Position numbers and translations under genes: made by a program. The notes under the pieces were generated by a model. It had not been told where the DNA came from. It saw only the letters and a list, made by a program, of their open reading frames with translations, and did no database searches. This document shows positions 11,247 through 25,200 of a DNA stretch of 64,000 nt, piece after piece. Each line of letters opens with the position of its first letter. Position 1 is the first letter of the stretch. Source of the DNA: Xylocopa sonorina (Eukaryota > Arthropoda > Insecta > Hymenoptera > Apidae); the NCBI RefSeq assembly GCF_050948175.1, contig NW_027490444.1:206195-270194 (forward strand), in the 5' to 3' direction.

Positions 11247-13840
11247 ATCGCGTTTTAAGAATCATAAGAACTCTATTGCTACGATACGTAGACATCTGCA
11301 AACGCTATTTCCTTACAAGGAAGTGTCGCATTTACATTCATTTGAAGTGTAGACGAGGAATACATGACACTTCGCAAATCATATTATATCTTACCATGAA
11401 ACATAGAAATGAGATGTGATATCGCGTTTTAAGAACTCGCGTCATAAGAACTCTATTGCTACGATACGTAGACATCAGCAAACGCTATTTCCTTGCAAGG
11501 AAGTGTCGCCTTCACATTCATTTGAAGTGTAGACGAGGAATACATGACACTTCGCAAATCATACTATATCTTACCATGAAACATAGAAATGAGATGCGAT
11601 ATCACGTTTTTAGAAGCATTTGAACTCTATTGCTTCGATACATAGATATCTGCAATCGCTACTTCCTTGCAAGGAAGTGTCGCATTTACATTCATTTGAA
11701 TCGTAGACGAGGAATGCATAACACTTCGCAAATCATATTACATCTTACCATGAAACATAGAAATGAGATGCGATATCGCGTTTTAAGAAGCATCAGAACA
11801 CTATTGCTACGATACCTAGACATCTGCAGACGCTATTTCCTAGCAAGGAAGTGTCGCATTTACATTCATTTGAAGTGTAGACGAGGAATACATGACACTT
11901 CGTAAATCATATTATATCTTACCATGAAAAATAGAAACTAGATGCGATATCGCGTTTTAAGAATCATATGAACTCTATTGCTACGATACCTAGACATTTG
12001 CAGACGCTATTTCCTAGCAAGGAAGTGTCGCATTTACATTCATTTGAAGTGTAGACGAGGAATACATGACACTTCGCAAATCATATTATATCTTACCATG
12101 AAACATAGAATTGAGATGCGATATCGCGTTTTAAGAAGCATTAGAAAGCTATTGCTACGATACGTAGACATCTGCAAACGCTATTTCCAAGCGAGGAAGT
12201 ATCGCATTCATATTCATTTGAAGTGTAGACGAGGAATACATAACACTTCGCAAATCATGTTATATCTTACCATGAAACATAGAAATGAGATGTGATATCG
12301 CGTTTTAAGAATCATAAGAACTCTATTGCTACGATACGTAGACATCTGCAAACGCTATTTCCTTGCAAGGAAGTGTCGCCTTCACATTCATTTGAAGTGT
12401 AGACGAGGAATACATGACACTTCGCAAATCATATTATATCTTACCATGAAACATAGAAATGAGATGCGATATCGCGTTTTAAGAAGCATTAGAAAGCTAT
12501 TGCTACGATACGTAGACATCTGCAAACGCTATTTAGTAGCGAGGAAGTGTCGCATTTACATTCATTTGAAGTGTAGACGAGGAATACATGACACTTCGCA
12601 ATGTATATTATATCTTATCATGAAACATAGATATGAGATGCGATATCGCGTTTTAAGAAGCATTAGAACTCTATTGCTTTGATAGGTAAACATCTGCAAA
12701 CGCTATTTCCTTGCAAGGAAGTGTTGCATTTACATTCATTTGAAGTGTAGACGAGGATTACATGACACTTCGTAAATCATATTATATCTTACCATGAAAC
12801 ATAGAAACTAGATGCGATATCGCGTTTTAAGAATCATATGAACTCTATTGCTACGATACGTAGACATCTGCAAACGCTATTTCCTTGCAAGGAAGTGTCG
12901 CATTTACATTCATTTGAATCGTAGACGAGGAATGCATAACACTTCGCAATGTATATTATATCTTATCATGAAACATAAATATTAGATGCAATATCTCGAT
13001 TTAAGAAGCATTTGAACTATATTGCTTCGATACGTAGACATCTGCAATCGCTATTTCCTTTCAAGGAAGTGTCGCATTTACATTCATTTGAAGTGTAGAC
13101 GAGGAATGCATGACACTTCGCAAATCATATTATATCTTACCATGAAACATAGAAATGAGATGTGATATCGCGTTTTAAGAAGCATTAGAACTCTATCGCT
13201 ACGATACCTAGATATCTGCAGACGCTATTTCCTAGCAAGGAAGTGTCGAATTTACATTCATTTGATGTGTAGACGAGGAATACATAACACTTCGCAAATC
13301 ATATTATATCTTACCATGAAACATAGAAATGAGATGCAATATCGCGTTTTAAGAATCATAAGAACTCTATCGCTACGATACCTAGACATCTGCAGACGCT
13401 ATTTCCCAGCAAGGAAGTGCCGAATTTACATTCATTTGATGTGTAGACGAGGAATACATAACACTTCGCAAATCATATTATATCTTACCATGAAAAATGG
13501 AAATGAGATGCGATATCGCGTTTTAAGAATCATAAGAACTCTATTGCTACGATACGTAGACATCTGCAAACGCTATTTCCTATCGAGGAAGTTTCGCATT
13601 TACATTCATTTGAAGTGTAGAAGAGGAGTACATGACACTTCGCAAATCATATTATATCTTACCATGAAACATAGAAATGAGGTGCGATATCGCGTTTTAA
13701 GAAGCATTAGAACACTATTGCTACGATACCTAGACATCTGCAGACGCTACTTCCTAGCAAGGAAGTGTCGCATTTACATTCATTTGAAGTGTAGACGAGG
13801 AATACATGTCACTTCGCAAATCATATTATATCTTACCATG
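10928..13840. repeat. 18-monomer HOR, copy 3 (rearranged, with a 6-bp insertion)
   Basis: The offset from copy 2 is 3132 bp up to about 11,430, then 3138 bp after a CTCGCG insertion. It falls to 2790 bp (two monomers lost) from about 11,600 and returns to 3138 bp (two monomers gained) by about 12,680. It leaves the copy-2 pattern near 13,850, where TACATGTCAC is followed by a CATAAGAACCC monomer. Whole-monomer gains and losses of this kind are expected from unequal exchange. Confidence 0.7.
11422..11442. other. 6-bp insertion, apparently a local copy of TCGCGT
   Basis: The usual AAGAATCATAAGAA reads AAGAACTCGCGTCATAAGAA here, six bases longer. TCGCGT occurs at 11422-11427 in its normal place and again at 11437-11442, so the extra bases look like a templated local duplication. 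This is the only indel above one base that I found in the window. Confidence 0.8.
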
Positions 13841-14233
13841 AAACATAGAAATGAGATGCGATATCGCGTTTTAAGAATCATAAGAACCCTATTGCTACGA
13901 TACGTAGACATCTGCAAACGCTATTTCCTTGCAAGGAAGTGTCGCATTTACATTCATTTGAATCGTATACGAGGAATGCATAACACTTCGCAATGTATAT
14001 TATATCTTACCATGAAACATAGAAATGAGATGCGATATCGCGTTTTAAGAATCATAAGAACCCTATTGCTACGATACGTAGACATCTGCAAACGCTATTT
14101 CCTTGCAAGGAAGTGTCGCATTTACATTCATTTGAATCGTAGACGAGGAATGCATAACACTTCGCAATGTATATTATATCTTATCATGAAACATAGATAT
14201 GAGATGCAATATCCCGTTTTAAGAAGCATTTGA

Positions 14234-16670
14234 ACTCTATTGCTTCGATACGTAGACATCTGCAATCGCTACTTCCTTGCAAGGAAGTGTCGCATTTACA
14301 TTCATTTGAAGTGTAGGCGAGGAATACATAACACTTCGCAAATCATATTAAATCTTACCATGAAACATAGAAATGAGATACGATATCGCGTTCTAAGAAT
14401 CGTATGAACTCTATTGCTACGATACGTAGACATCTGCAAACGCTATTTCCTTGCAAGGAAGTGTCGCATTTACATTCATTTGAATCGTATACGAGGAATG
14501 CATAACACTTCGCAATGAATATTATATCTTATCATGAAACATAGATATGAGATGCAATATCTGGTTTTAAGAAGCATTTGAACTCTGTTGCTACGATTCC
14601 TAGACATCTGCAGACGCTATTTCCTAGCAAGGAAGTGTCGGATTTACATTCATTTGAAGTGTAGACGAGGAATGCATGACACTTCGGAAATCATATTATA
14701 TCTTACCATGAAACATAGAAATGAGATGCGATATCGCGTTTTAAGGAGCATTAGAAATCTATTGCTACGATGCGTAGACATCTGAAAACGCTATTTCCTA
14801 GCGAGGAAGTGTCGCATTTACATTCATTTGAAGTGTAGACGAGGAGTACATGACACTTCGCAAATCATATTATATCTTACCATGAAACATAGAAATGAGG
14901 TGCGATATCGCGTTTTAAGAAGCATTAGAACACTATTGCTACGATACCTAGACATCTGCAGACGCTATTTCCTAGCAAGGAAGTGTCGCATTTACATTCA
15001 TTTGAAGTGTAGACGAGGAATACATGACACTTCGCAAATCGTATTATATCTTACCATGAAACATAGAAATGAGATGCGATATCGCGTTTTAAGGAGCATT
15101 AGAAATCTATTGCTACGATGCGTAGACATCTGCAAACGCTATTTCCTAGCGAGGAAGTGTCGCATTCACATTCATTTGAATCGTAGACGAGGAATGCATA
15201 ACACTTCGCAATGAATATTATATCTTATCATGAAACATAGATATGACATGCAATATCTCGTTTTAAGAAGCATTTGAACTCTATTGCTACGATACCTAGA
15301 CATCTGCAGACGCTATTTCCTAGCAAGGAAGTGTCGCATTTACATTCATTTGAAGTGTAGACGAGGAATACATGACACTTCGCAAATCATATTATACCTT
15401 ACCATGAAACATAGAAATGAGATGCGATATCGCGTTTTAAGGAGCATTAGAAATCTATTGCTACGATGCGTAGACATCTGCAAACGCTATTTCTTTGCAA
15501 GGAAGTGTCGCATTTACATTCATTTGAAAGTGTAGACGAGGAAAACATAACACTTCGCAAATCATATTATATCTTACCATGAAACATAGAAATGAGATGC
15601 GATTTCGCGTTTTAAGAAGCATTAGAACTCTATTGCTACGATACCTAGACATCTGCAGACGCTATTTCCTAGCAAGGAAGTGTCGCATTTACATTCATTT
15701 GAAGTGTAAACGAGGAATACATGACACTTCGCAAATCATATTATATCTTACCATGAAACATAGAAATGAGATGCGATATCGCGTTTTAAGAAGCATTAGA
15801 AAGCTATTGCTACGATGCCTAGACATCTGCAGATGCTATTTCCTAGCAAGGAAGTGTCGCATTTACATTCATTTGAAGTGTAGACGAGGAATACATGACA
15901 CTTCGCAAATCATATTATACCTTACCATGAAACATAGAAATGAGATGCGATATCGCGTTTTAAGGAGCATTAGAAATCTATTGCTACGATGCGTAGACAT
16001 CTGCAAACGCTATTTCTTTGCAAGGAAGTGTCGCATTTACATTCATTTGAAGTGTAGACGAGGAATACATAACACTTCGCAAATCATATTATATCTTACC
16101 ATGAAACATAGAAATGAGATGCGATTTCGCGTTTTAAGAAGCATTAGAACTCTATTGCTACGATACCTAGACATCTGCAGACGCTATTTCCTAGCAAGGA
16201 AGTGTCGCATTTACATTCATTTGAAGTGTAGACGAGGAATACATGACACTTCGCAAATCATATTATATCTTACCATGAAACATAGAAATGAGATGCGATA
16301 TCGCGTTTTAAGAAGCATTAGAAAGCTATTGCTACGATACCTAGACATCTGCAGATGCTATTTCCTAGCAAGGAAGTGTCGCATTTACATTCATTTGAAG
16401 TGTAGACGAGGAATACATGTCACTTCGCAAATCATATTATATCTTACCATGAAACATAGAAATGAGATGCGATATCGCGTTTTAAGAATCATAAGAACCC
16501 TTTTGCTACGATACGTAGACATCTGCAAACGCTATTTCCTTGCAAGGAAGTGTCGCATTTACATTCATTTGAATCGTAGACGAGGAATGCATAACACTTC
16601 GCAATGTATATTATATCTTATCATGAAACATAGATATGAGATGCAATATCCCGTTTTAAGAAGCATTTGA
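14234..16670. repeat. 14-monomer block (2437 bp), copy 1
   Basis: The block runs between two occurrences of ATCCCGTTTTAAGAAGC (ending 14233 and 16670). It contains, in order, a GTAGGCGAGG/ATTAAATC monomer, a GTATACGAGG monomer, a CTGGTTTT-to-CTGTTGC boundary and a TGTCGGATTT/CTTCGGAAATC monomer, then pairs with GATGCGTAGAC and TTTCGCG. One extra A near 15528 makes it 14 x 174 + 1. That base breaks the open frame at this point only in this copy. Confidence 0.8.
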
Positions 16671-19280
16671 ACTCTATTGCTTCGATACGTAGACATCTGC
16701 AATCGCTACTTCCTTGCAAGGAAGTGTCGCATTTACATTCATTTGAAGTGTAGGCGAGGAATACATAACACTTCGCAAATCATATTAAATCTTACCATGA
16801 AACATAGAAATGAGATACGATATCGCGTTCTAAGAATCGTATGAACTCTATTGCTACGATACGTAGACATCTGCAAACGCTATTTCCTTGCAAGGAAGTG
16901 TCGCATTTACATTCATTTGAATCGTATACGAGGAATGCATAACACTTCGCAATGAATATTATATCTTATCATGAAACATAGATATGAGATGCAATATCTG
17001 GTTTTAAGAAGCATTTGAACTCTGTTGCTACGATTCCTAGACATCTGCAGACGCTATTTCCTAGCAAGGAAGTGTCGGATTTACATTCATTTGAAGTGTA
17101 GACGAGGAATGCATGACACTTCGGAAATCATATTATATCTTACCATGAAACATAGAAATGAGATGCGATATCGCGTTTTAAGGAGCATTAGAAATCTATT
17201 GCTACGATGCGTAGACATCTGAAAACGCTATTTCCTAGCGAGGAAGTGTCGCATTTACATTCATTTGAAGTGTAGACGAGGAGTACATGACACTTCGCAA
17301 ATCATATTATATCTTACCATGAAACATAGAAATGAGGTGCGATATCGCGTTTTAAGAAGCATTAGAACACTATTGCTACGATACCTAGACATCTGCAGAC
17401 GCTATTTCCTAGCAAGGAAGTGTCGCATTTACATTCATTTGAAGTGTAGACGAGGAATACATGACACTTCGCAAATCGTATTATATCTTACCATGAAACA
17501 TAGAAATGAGATGCGATATCGCGTTTTAAGGAGCATTAGAAATCTATTGCTACGATGCGTAGACATCTGCAAACGCTATTTCCTAGCGAGGAAGTGTCGC
17601 ATTCACATTCATTTGAATCGTAGACGAGGAATGCATAACACTTCGCAATGAATATTATATCTTATCATGAAACATAGATATGACATGCAATATCTCGTTT
17701 TAAGAAGCATTTGAACTCTATTGCTACGATACCTAGACATCTGCAGACGCTATTTCCTAGCAAGGAAGTGTCGCATTTACATTCATTTGAAGTGTAGACG
17801 AGGAATACATGACACTTCGCAAATCATATTATACCTTACCATGAAACATAGAAATGAGATGCGATATCGCGTTTTAAGGAGCATTAGAAATCTATTGCTA
17901 CGATGCGTAGACATCTGCAAACGCTATTTCTTTGCAAGGAAGTGTCGCATTTACATTCATTTGAAGTGTAGACGAGGAAAACATAACACTTCGCAAATCA
18001 TATTATATCTTACCATGGAACATAGAAATGAGATGCGATTTCGCGTTTTAAGAAGCATTAGAACTCTATTGCTACGATACCTAGACATCTGCAGACGCTA
18101 TTTCCTAGCAAGGAAGTGTCGCATTTACATTCATTTGAAGTGTAAACGAGGAATACATGACACTTCGCAAATCATATTATATCTTACCATGAAACATAGA
18201 AATGAGATGCGATATCGCGTTTTAAGAAGCATTAGAAAGCTATTGCTACGATGCCTAGACATCTGCAGATGCTATTTCCTAGCAAGGAAGTGTCGCATTT
18301 ACATTCATTTGAAGTGTAGACGAGGAATACATGACACTTCGCAAATCATATTATACCTTACCATGAAACATAGAAATGAGATGCGATATCGCGTTTTAAG
18401 GAGCATTAGAAATCTATTGCTACGATGCGTAGACATCTGCAAACGCTATTTCTTTGCAAGGAAGTGTCGCATTTACATTCATTTGAAGTGTAGACGAGGA
18501 ATACATAACACTTCGCAAATCATATTATATCTTACCATGAAACATAGAAATGAGATGCGATTTCGCGTTTTAAGAAGCATTAGAACTCTATTGCTACGAT
18601 ACCTAGACATCTGCAGACGCTATTTCCTAGCAAGGAAGTGTCGCATTTACATTCATTTGAAGTGTAGACGAGGAATACATGACACTTCGCAAATCATATT
18701 ATATCTTACCATGAAACATAGAAATGAGATGCGATATCGCGTTTTAAGAAGCATTAGAAAGCTATTGCTACGATACCTAGACATCTGCAGATGCTATTTC
18801 CTAGCAAGGAAGTGTCGCATTTACATTCATTTGAAGTGTAGACGAGGAATACATGTCACTTCGCAAATCATATTATATCTTACCATGAAACATAGAAATG
18901 AGATGCGATATCGCGTTTTAAGAATCATAAGAACCCTATTGCTACGATACGTAGACATCTGCAAACGCTATTTCCTTGCAAGGAAGTGTCGCATTTACAT
19001 TCATTTGAATCGTAGACGAGGAATGCATAACACTTCGCAATGTATATTATATCTTACCATGAAACATAGAAATGAGATGCGATATCGCGTTTTAAGAATC
19101 ATAAGAACCCTATTGCTACGATACGTAGACATCTGCAAACGCTATTTCCTTGCAAGGAAGTGTCGCATTTACATTCATTTGAATCGTAGACGAGGAATGC
19201 ATAACACTTCGCAATGTATATTATATCTTATCATGAAACATAGATATGAGATGCAATATCCCGTTTTAAGAAGCATTTGA
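16671..19280. repeat. 14-monomer block, copy 2 (with one additional monomer, 2610 bp)
   Basis: The order matches 14234-16670 at +2437, then at +2436 after the extra A in copy 1. One more GAATCG monomer near the end gives 15 x 174 bp. A related two-monomer arrangement also precedes copy 1 at 13841-14233. Copy 1 has therefore probably lost a monomer, rather than copy 2 having gained one. A few private changes are seen, such as CCATGGAACAT near 18015. Confidence 0.8.
17721..19280 (+). other. Longest open stretch through satellite monomers (519 codons; not called a gene)
   Basis: One frame is open for nine monomers because 174 bp equals 58 codons and the class-specific stops are absent here. The conceptual product is nine copies of a basic Arg/Lys/Cys/His-rich 58-residue repeat. 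The stretch begins at TTG, not ATG, and ends at the TGA of GCATTTGAAC, a variant found throughout the array. Differences between the repeats are mostly amino-acid-changing (V/L, K/R, Y/H, D/N, C/Y, I/M). No promoter, splice signal or non-repetitive part is visible. It is best read as a by-product of monomer length. Confidence 0.85.
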
Positions 19281-22200
19281 ACTCTATTGCTTCGATACGT
19301 AGACATCTGCAATCGCTACTTCCTTGCAAGGAAGTGTCGCATTTACATTCATTTGAAGTGTAGGCGAGGAATACATAACACTTCGCAAATCATATTAAAT
19401 CTTACCATGAAACATAGAAATGAGATACGATATCGCGTTCTAAGAATCGTATGAACTCTATTGCTACGATACGTAGACATCTGCAAACGCTATTTCCTTG
19501 CAAGGAAGTGTCGCATTCACATTCCTCTGAAGTGTAGACGAGGAATACATACCACTTCGCAAATCTTATTACATCTTACCATGAAACATAGAAATGAGAT
19601 GCGATATCGCGTTTTAAGAAGCATTAGAACTCTATTGCTACGATACCTAGACATCTGCAGACGCTATTTCCTAGCAAGGAAGTGTCGCATTTACATTCAT
19701 TTGAATCGTAGACGAGGAATGCATAACACTTCGCAATGTATATTATATCTTATCATAAAACATAGATATGAGATGCAATATCTCGTTTTAAGAAGCATTT
19801 GAACTCTATTGCTTCGATACGTAGACATCTGCAATCACTACTTCCTTGCAAGGAAGTTTCGCATTTACATTCATTTGAAGTGTAGACGAGGAATACATAA
19901 CACTTCGCAAATCATATTACATCTTACCATGAAACATAGAAATGAGATGCGATATCGCGTTTAAAGAAGCATTAGAACTCTATTGCTATGATACGTAGAC
20001 ATCTGCAAACGCTATTTCCTTGGAAGGAAGTGTCGCATTTACATTCACTTGAATCGTAGTCGAGGAATGCATAACACTTCGCAATGTATATTATATCTTA
20101 TCATGAAACATAGACATGAGATGCAATATCTCGTTCTAAGAAGCATTTGAACTCTATTGCTTCGATACGTAGACATCTGCAATCGCTACCTCCTTTCAAG
20201 GAAGTGTCGCATTTACATTCATTTGAAGTGAAGGCGAGGAATACATGACACTTCGCAAATCATATTACATCTTACCATGAAACATAGAAATGAGATGCGA
20301 TATCGCGTTTTAAGAAGCATTAGAACTCTATTGCTACGATACGTAGACATCTGCAAACGCTATTTCCTTGCAAGGAAGTGTCGCATTTACATTCATTAGA
20401 ATCGTAGACGAGGAATGCATAACACTTCGCAATGTATATTATATCTTATCATGAAACATAGATATGAGATGCAATATCTCGTCTTAAGAAGCATTTGAAC
20501 TCTATTGCTTCGATACGTAGACATCTGCAGACGCTATTTCCTAGCAAGGAAGTGTCGGATTTACATTCATTTGAAGTGTAGACGAGGAATACATGACACT
20601 TCGGAAATCATATTATATCTTACCATGAAACATGGAAATGAGATGCGATATCGCGTTTTAAGAAGCATTAGAAATCTATTGCTACGATACGTAGACATCT
20701 GCAAACGCTATTTCCTAGCGAGGAAGTGTCGCATTCACATTCCTTTGAAGTGTAGACGAGGAATACATAACACTTCGCAAATCATATTATATCTTACCAT
20801 GAAACATAGATATGAGATGCGATATCGCGTTTTAAGAATCATATGAACTCTATTGCTACGATACGTAGACATCTGCAAACGCTATTTCCTAGCGAGAAAG
20901 TGTCGCATTTACATTCATTTGAAGTGTAGACGAGGAATACATGACACTTCGCAAATCATACTATATCTTACCATGAAACATAGAAATGAGATGCGATATC
21001 GCGTTTTAAGAAGCATTAGAAAGCTATTGCTACGATACGTAGACATCTGCAAACGCTATTTCCAAGCGAGGAAGTATCGCATTCACATTGATTTGAAGTG
21101 TAGACGAGGAATACGTGACACTTCGCAAATCATATTATATCTTACCATGAAACATAGAAATGGGATGCGATATCGCGTTTTAAGAAGCATTAGAAAGCTA
21201 TTGCTACGATACGTAGAAATCTGCAAACGCTATTTCCAAGCGAGGGAGTATCGCATTCACATTCATTTGAAGTGTAGACGAGGAATACATGACACTTCGC
21301 AAATCATATTATATCTTACCATGAAACATAGAAATGAGATGCGATATCGCGTTATAAGAATCATAAGAACTCTATTGCTACGAATCGTAGACATCTGCAA
21401 ACGCTATTTCCTTGCAAGGAAGTGTCGCATTTACATTCATTTGAATCGTAGACGAGGAATGCATAACACTTCGCAATGTATATTATATCTTATCATGAAA
21501 CATAGATATGAGATGCAATATCTCGTTTTAAGAAGCATTTGAACTCTATTGCTTCGATACGTAGACATCTGCAATCGCTACTTCCTTGCAAGGAAGTGTC
21601 GCATTTACATTCCTTTGAAGCGTAGACGAGGAATACATAACTCTTCGCAAATCATATTACATCTTACCATGAAACATAGAAATGAGATGCGATATCGCGT
21701 TTTAAGAAGTATTAGAACTCTATTGCTACGATACCTAGACATCTGCAGACGCTATTTCCTAGCAAGGAAGTGTCGCATTTACATTCATTTGAAGTGTAGA
21801 CGAGGAATACATGACACTTCGCAAATCATATTATATCTTACCATGAAACATAGAAATGAAATGCGATATCGCGTTTTAAGAATCATATGAACTTTATTGC
21901 TATGATACGTAGACATCTGCAAACGCTATTTCCTAGCGAGGAAGTGCCGCATTCACATTCATTTGAAGTGTAGACGAGGAATACATGACACTTCGCAAAT
22001 CATATTATATCTTACCATGAAACATAGAAATGAGATGCGATATCGCGTTTTAAGAATCATAAGAACTCTATTGCTACGATACCTAGACATCTGCAGACGC
22101 TATTTCCTAGCAAGGAAGTGTCGCATTTACATTCATTTGAATCGTAGACGAGGAATGCATAACACTTCGCAATGTATATTATATCTTATCATAAAACATA

Positions 22201-25200
22201 GATATGAGATGCAATATCTCGTTTTAAGAAGCATTTGAACTCTATTGCTTCGATACGTAGACATCTGCAATCACTACTTCCTTGCAAGGAAGTTTCGCAT
22301 TTACATTCATTTGAAGTGTAGACGAGGAATACATAACACTTCGCAAATCATATTACATCTTACCATGAAACATAGAAATGAGATGCGATATCGCGTTTAA
22401 AGAAGCATTAGAACTCTATTGCTACGATACGTAGACATCTGCAAACGCTATTTCCTTGGAAGGAAGTGTCGCATTTACATTCACTTGAATCGTAGTCGAG
22501 GAATGCATAACACTTCGCAATGTATATTATATCTTATCATGAAACATAGATATGAGATGCAATATCTCGTTCTAAGAAGCATTTGAACTCTATTGCTTCG
22601 ATACGTAGACATCTGCAATCGCTACCTCCTTTCAAGGAAGTGTCGCATTTACATTCAGTTGAAGTGTAGACGAGGAATACATGACACTTCGCAAATCATA
22701 TTACATCTTACCATGAAACATAGAAATGAGATGCGATATCGCGTTTTAAGAAGCATTAGAACTCTATTGCTACGATACGTAGACATCTGCAAACGCTATT
22801 TCCTTGCAAGGAAGTGTCGCATTTACATTCATTTGAATCGTAGACGAGGAATACATGACACTTCGCAAATCATATTATATCTTACCAGGAATCATAGAAA
22901 TGAGATGCGATATCGCGTCTTAAGAAGCATTAGAAATCTATTGCTACGATACGTAGACATCTGCAAACGCTATTTCCTAGCGAGGAAGTATCGCATTCAC
23001 ATTCATTTGAAGTGTAGTCGAGGAATACATAACACTTCGCAAATCATGTTATATCTTACCATGAAACATAGAAATGAGATGCGATATCGCGTTCTAAGAA
23101 TCATATGAACTCTATTGCTACGATACGTAGACATCTGCAAACGCTATTTCCTAGCGAGGAAGGGTCGCATTCACATTCATTTGAAGTGTAGACGAGGAAT
23201 ACATGACACTTCGGAAATCATATTATATCTTACCATGAAACATAGAAATGAGATGCGATATCGCGTTTTAAGAAGCATTAGAAATCTATTGCTACGATAC
23301 GTAGACATCTGCAAACGCTATTTCCTAGCGAGGAAGTGTCGCATTCACATTCCTTTGAAGTGTAGACGAGGAATACCTAACACTTCGCAAATCATATTAT
23401 ATCTTACCATGAAACATAGATATGGGATGCGATATCGCGTTTTAAGAATCATATGAACTCTATTGCTACGATACGTAGACATCTGCAAACGCTATTTCCT
23501 AGCGAGGAAGTGTCGCATTTACATTCATTTGAAGTGTAGACGAGGAATACATGACACTTCGCAAATCATACTATATCTTACCATGAAACATAGAAATGAG
23601 ATGCGATATCGCGTTTTAAGAAGCATTAGAAAGCTATTGCTACGATACGTAGACATCTGCAAACGCTATTTCCAAGCGAGGAAGTATCGCATTCACATTG
23701 ATTTGAAGTGTAGACGAGGAATACATGACACTTCGCAAATCATATTATATCTTACCATGAAACATAGAAATGAGATGCGATATCGCGTTTTAAGAAGCAT
23801 TAGAAAGCTATTGCTACGATACGTAGAAATCTGCAAACGCTATTTCCAAGCGAGGAAGTATCGCATTCACATTCATTTGAAGTGTAGACGAGGAATACAT
23901 AACACTTCGCAAATCAAGTTATATCTTACCATGAAACATAGAAATGAGATGCGATATCGCGTTTTAAGAATCATCTGAACTCTATTGCTACGATACGTAG
24001 ACATCTGCAAACGCTATTTCCTAGCGAGGAAGTGTCGCATTCACATTCATTTGAAGTGTAGACGAGGAATACATGACACTTCGCAAATCATATTATATCT
24101 TACCACGAAACATAGAAATGAGATGCGATATCGCGTTATAAGAATCATAAGAACTCTATTGCTACCATACGTAGACATCTGCAAACGCTATTTCCTTGCA
24201 AGGAAGTGTCGCATTTACATTCATTTGAATCGTAGACGAGGAATGTATAACACTTCGCAATGTATATTATATCTTATCATGAAACATAGATATGAGATGC
24301 AATATCTCGTTTTAAGAAGCATTTGATCCCTATTGCTACGATACGTAGACATCTGCAAACGCTATTTCCTAGCGAGGAGGTGTCGCATTCACATTCATTT
24401 GAAGTGTAGACGAGGAATACATAACACTTCGCAAATCATGTTATATCTTACCATGAAACATAGAAATGAGATGCGATGTCGCGTTTTAAGAATCATCTGA
24501 ACTCTATTGCTACGAAACGTAGACATCTGCAAACGCTATTTCCTAGCGAGGAAGTGTCGCATTCACATTCATTTGAAGTGTAGACGAGGCATACATAACA
24601 CTTCGCAAATCATATTACATCTTACCATGAACATAGAAATGAGATGCGATATCGCGTTTTAAGAAGCATTAGAAAGCTATTGCTACGATACGTAGACATC
24701 TGCAAACGCTATTTCCTTTCAAGGAAGTGTCGCATTTACATTCATTTGAAGTGTAGACGAGGAATACATGACACTTCGCAAATCATATTATATCTTACCA
24801 TGAAACATAGAAATGAGATGCGATATCGCGTTATAAGAATCAAAAGAACTCTATTGCTACGAATCGTAGACATCTGCAAACGCTATTTCCTTGCAAGGAA
24901 GTGTCGCATTTACATTCATTTGAATCGTAGACGAGGAATGCATAACACTTCGCAATGTATATTATATCTTATCATGAAACATAGATATGAGATGCAATAT
25001 CTCGTTTTAAGAAGCATTTGAACTCTATTGCTTCGATACGTAGACATCTGCAATCGCTACTTCCTTGCAATTAAGTGTCGCATTTACATTCATTTGAAGC
25101 GTAGACGAGGAATACATAACTCTTCGCAAATCATATTACATCTTACCATGAAACATAGAAATGAGATGCGATATCGCGTTTTAAGAAGTATTAGAACTCT

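Noticed and set aside
15461..15652. 63-codon open frame on the reverse strand
   Set aside because: It exists only because the one-base insertion near 15528 joins two reverse frames; the other monomers close it. It is a chance shadow of the satellite.
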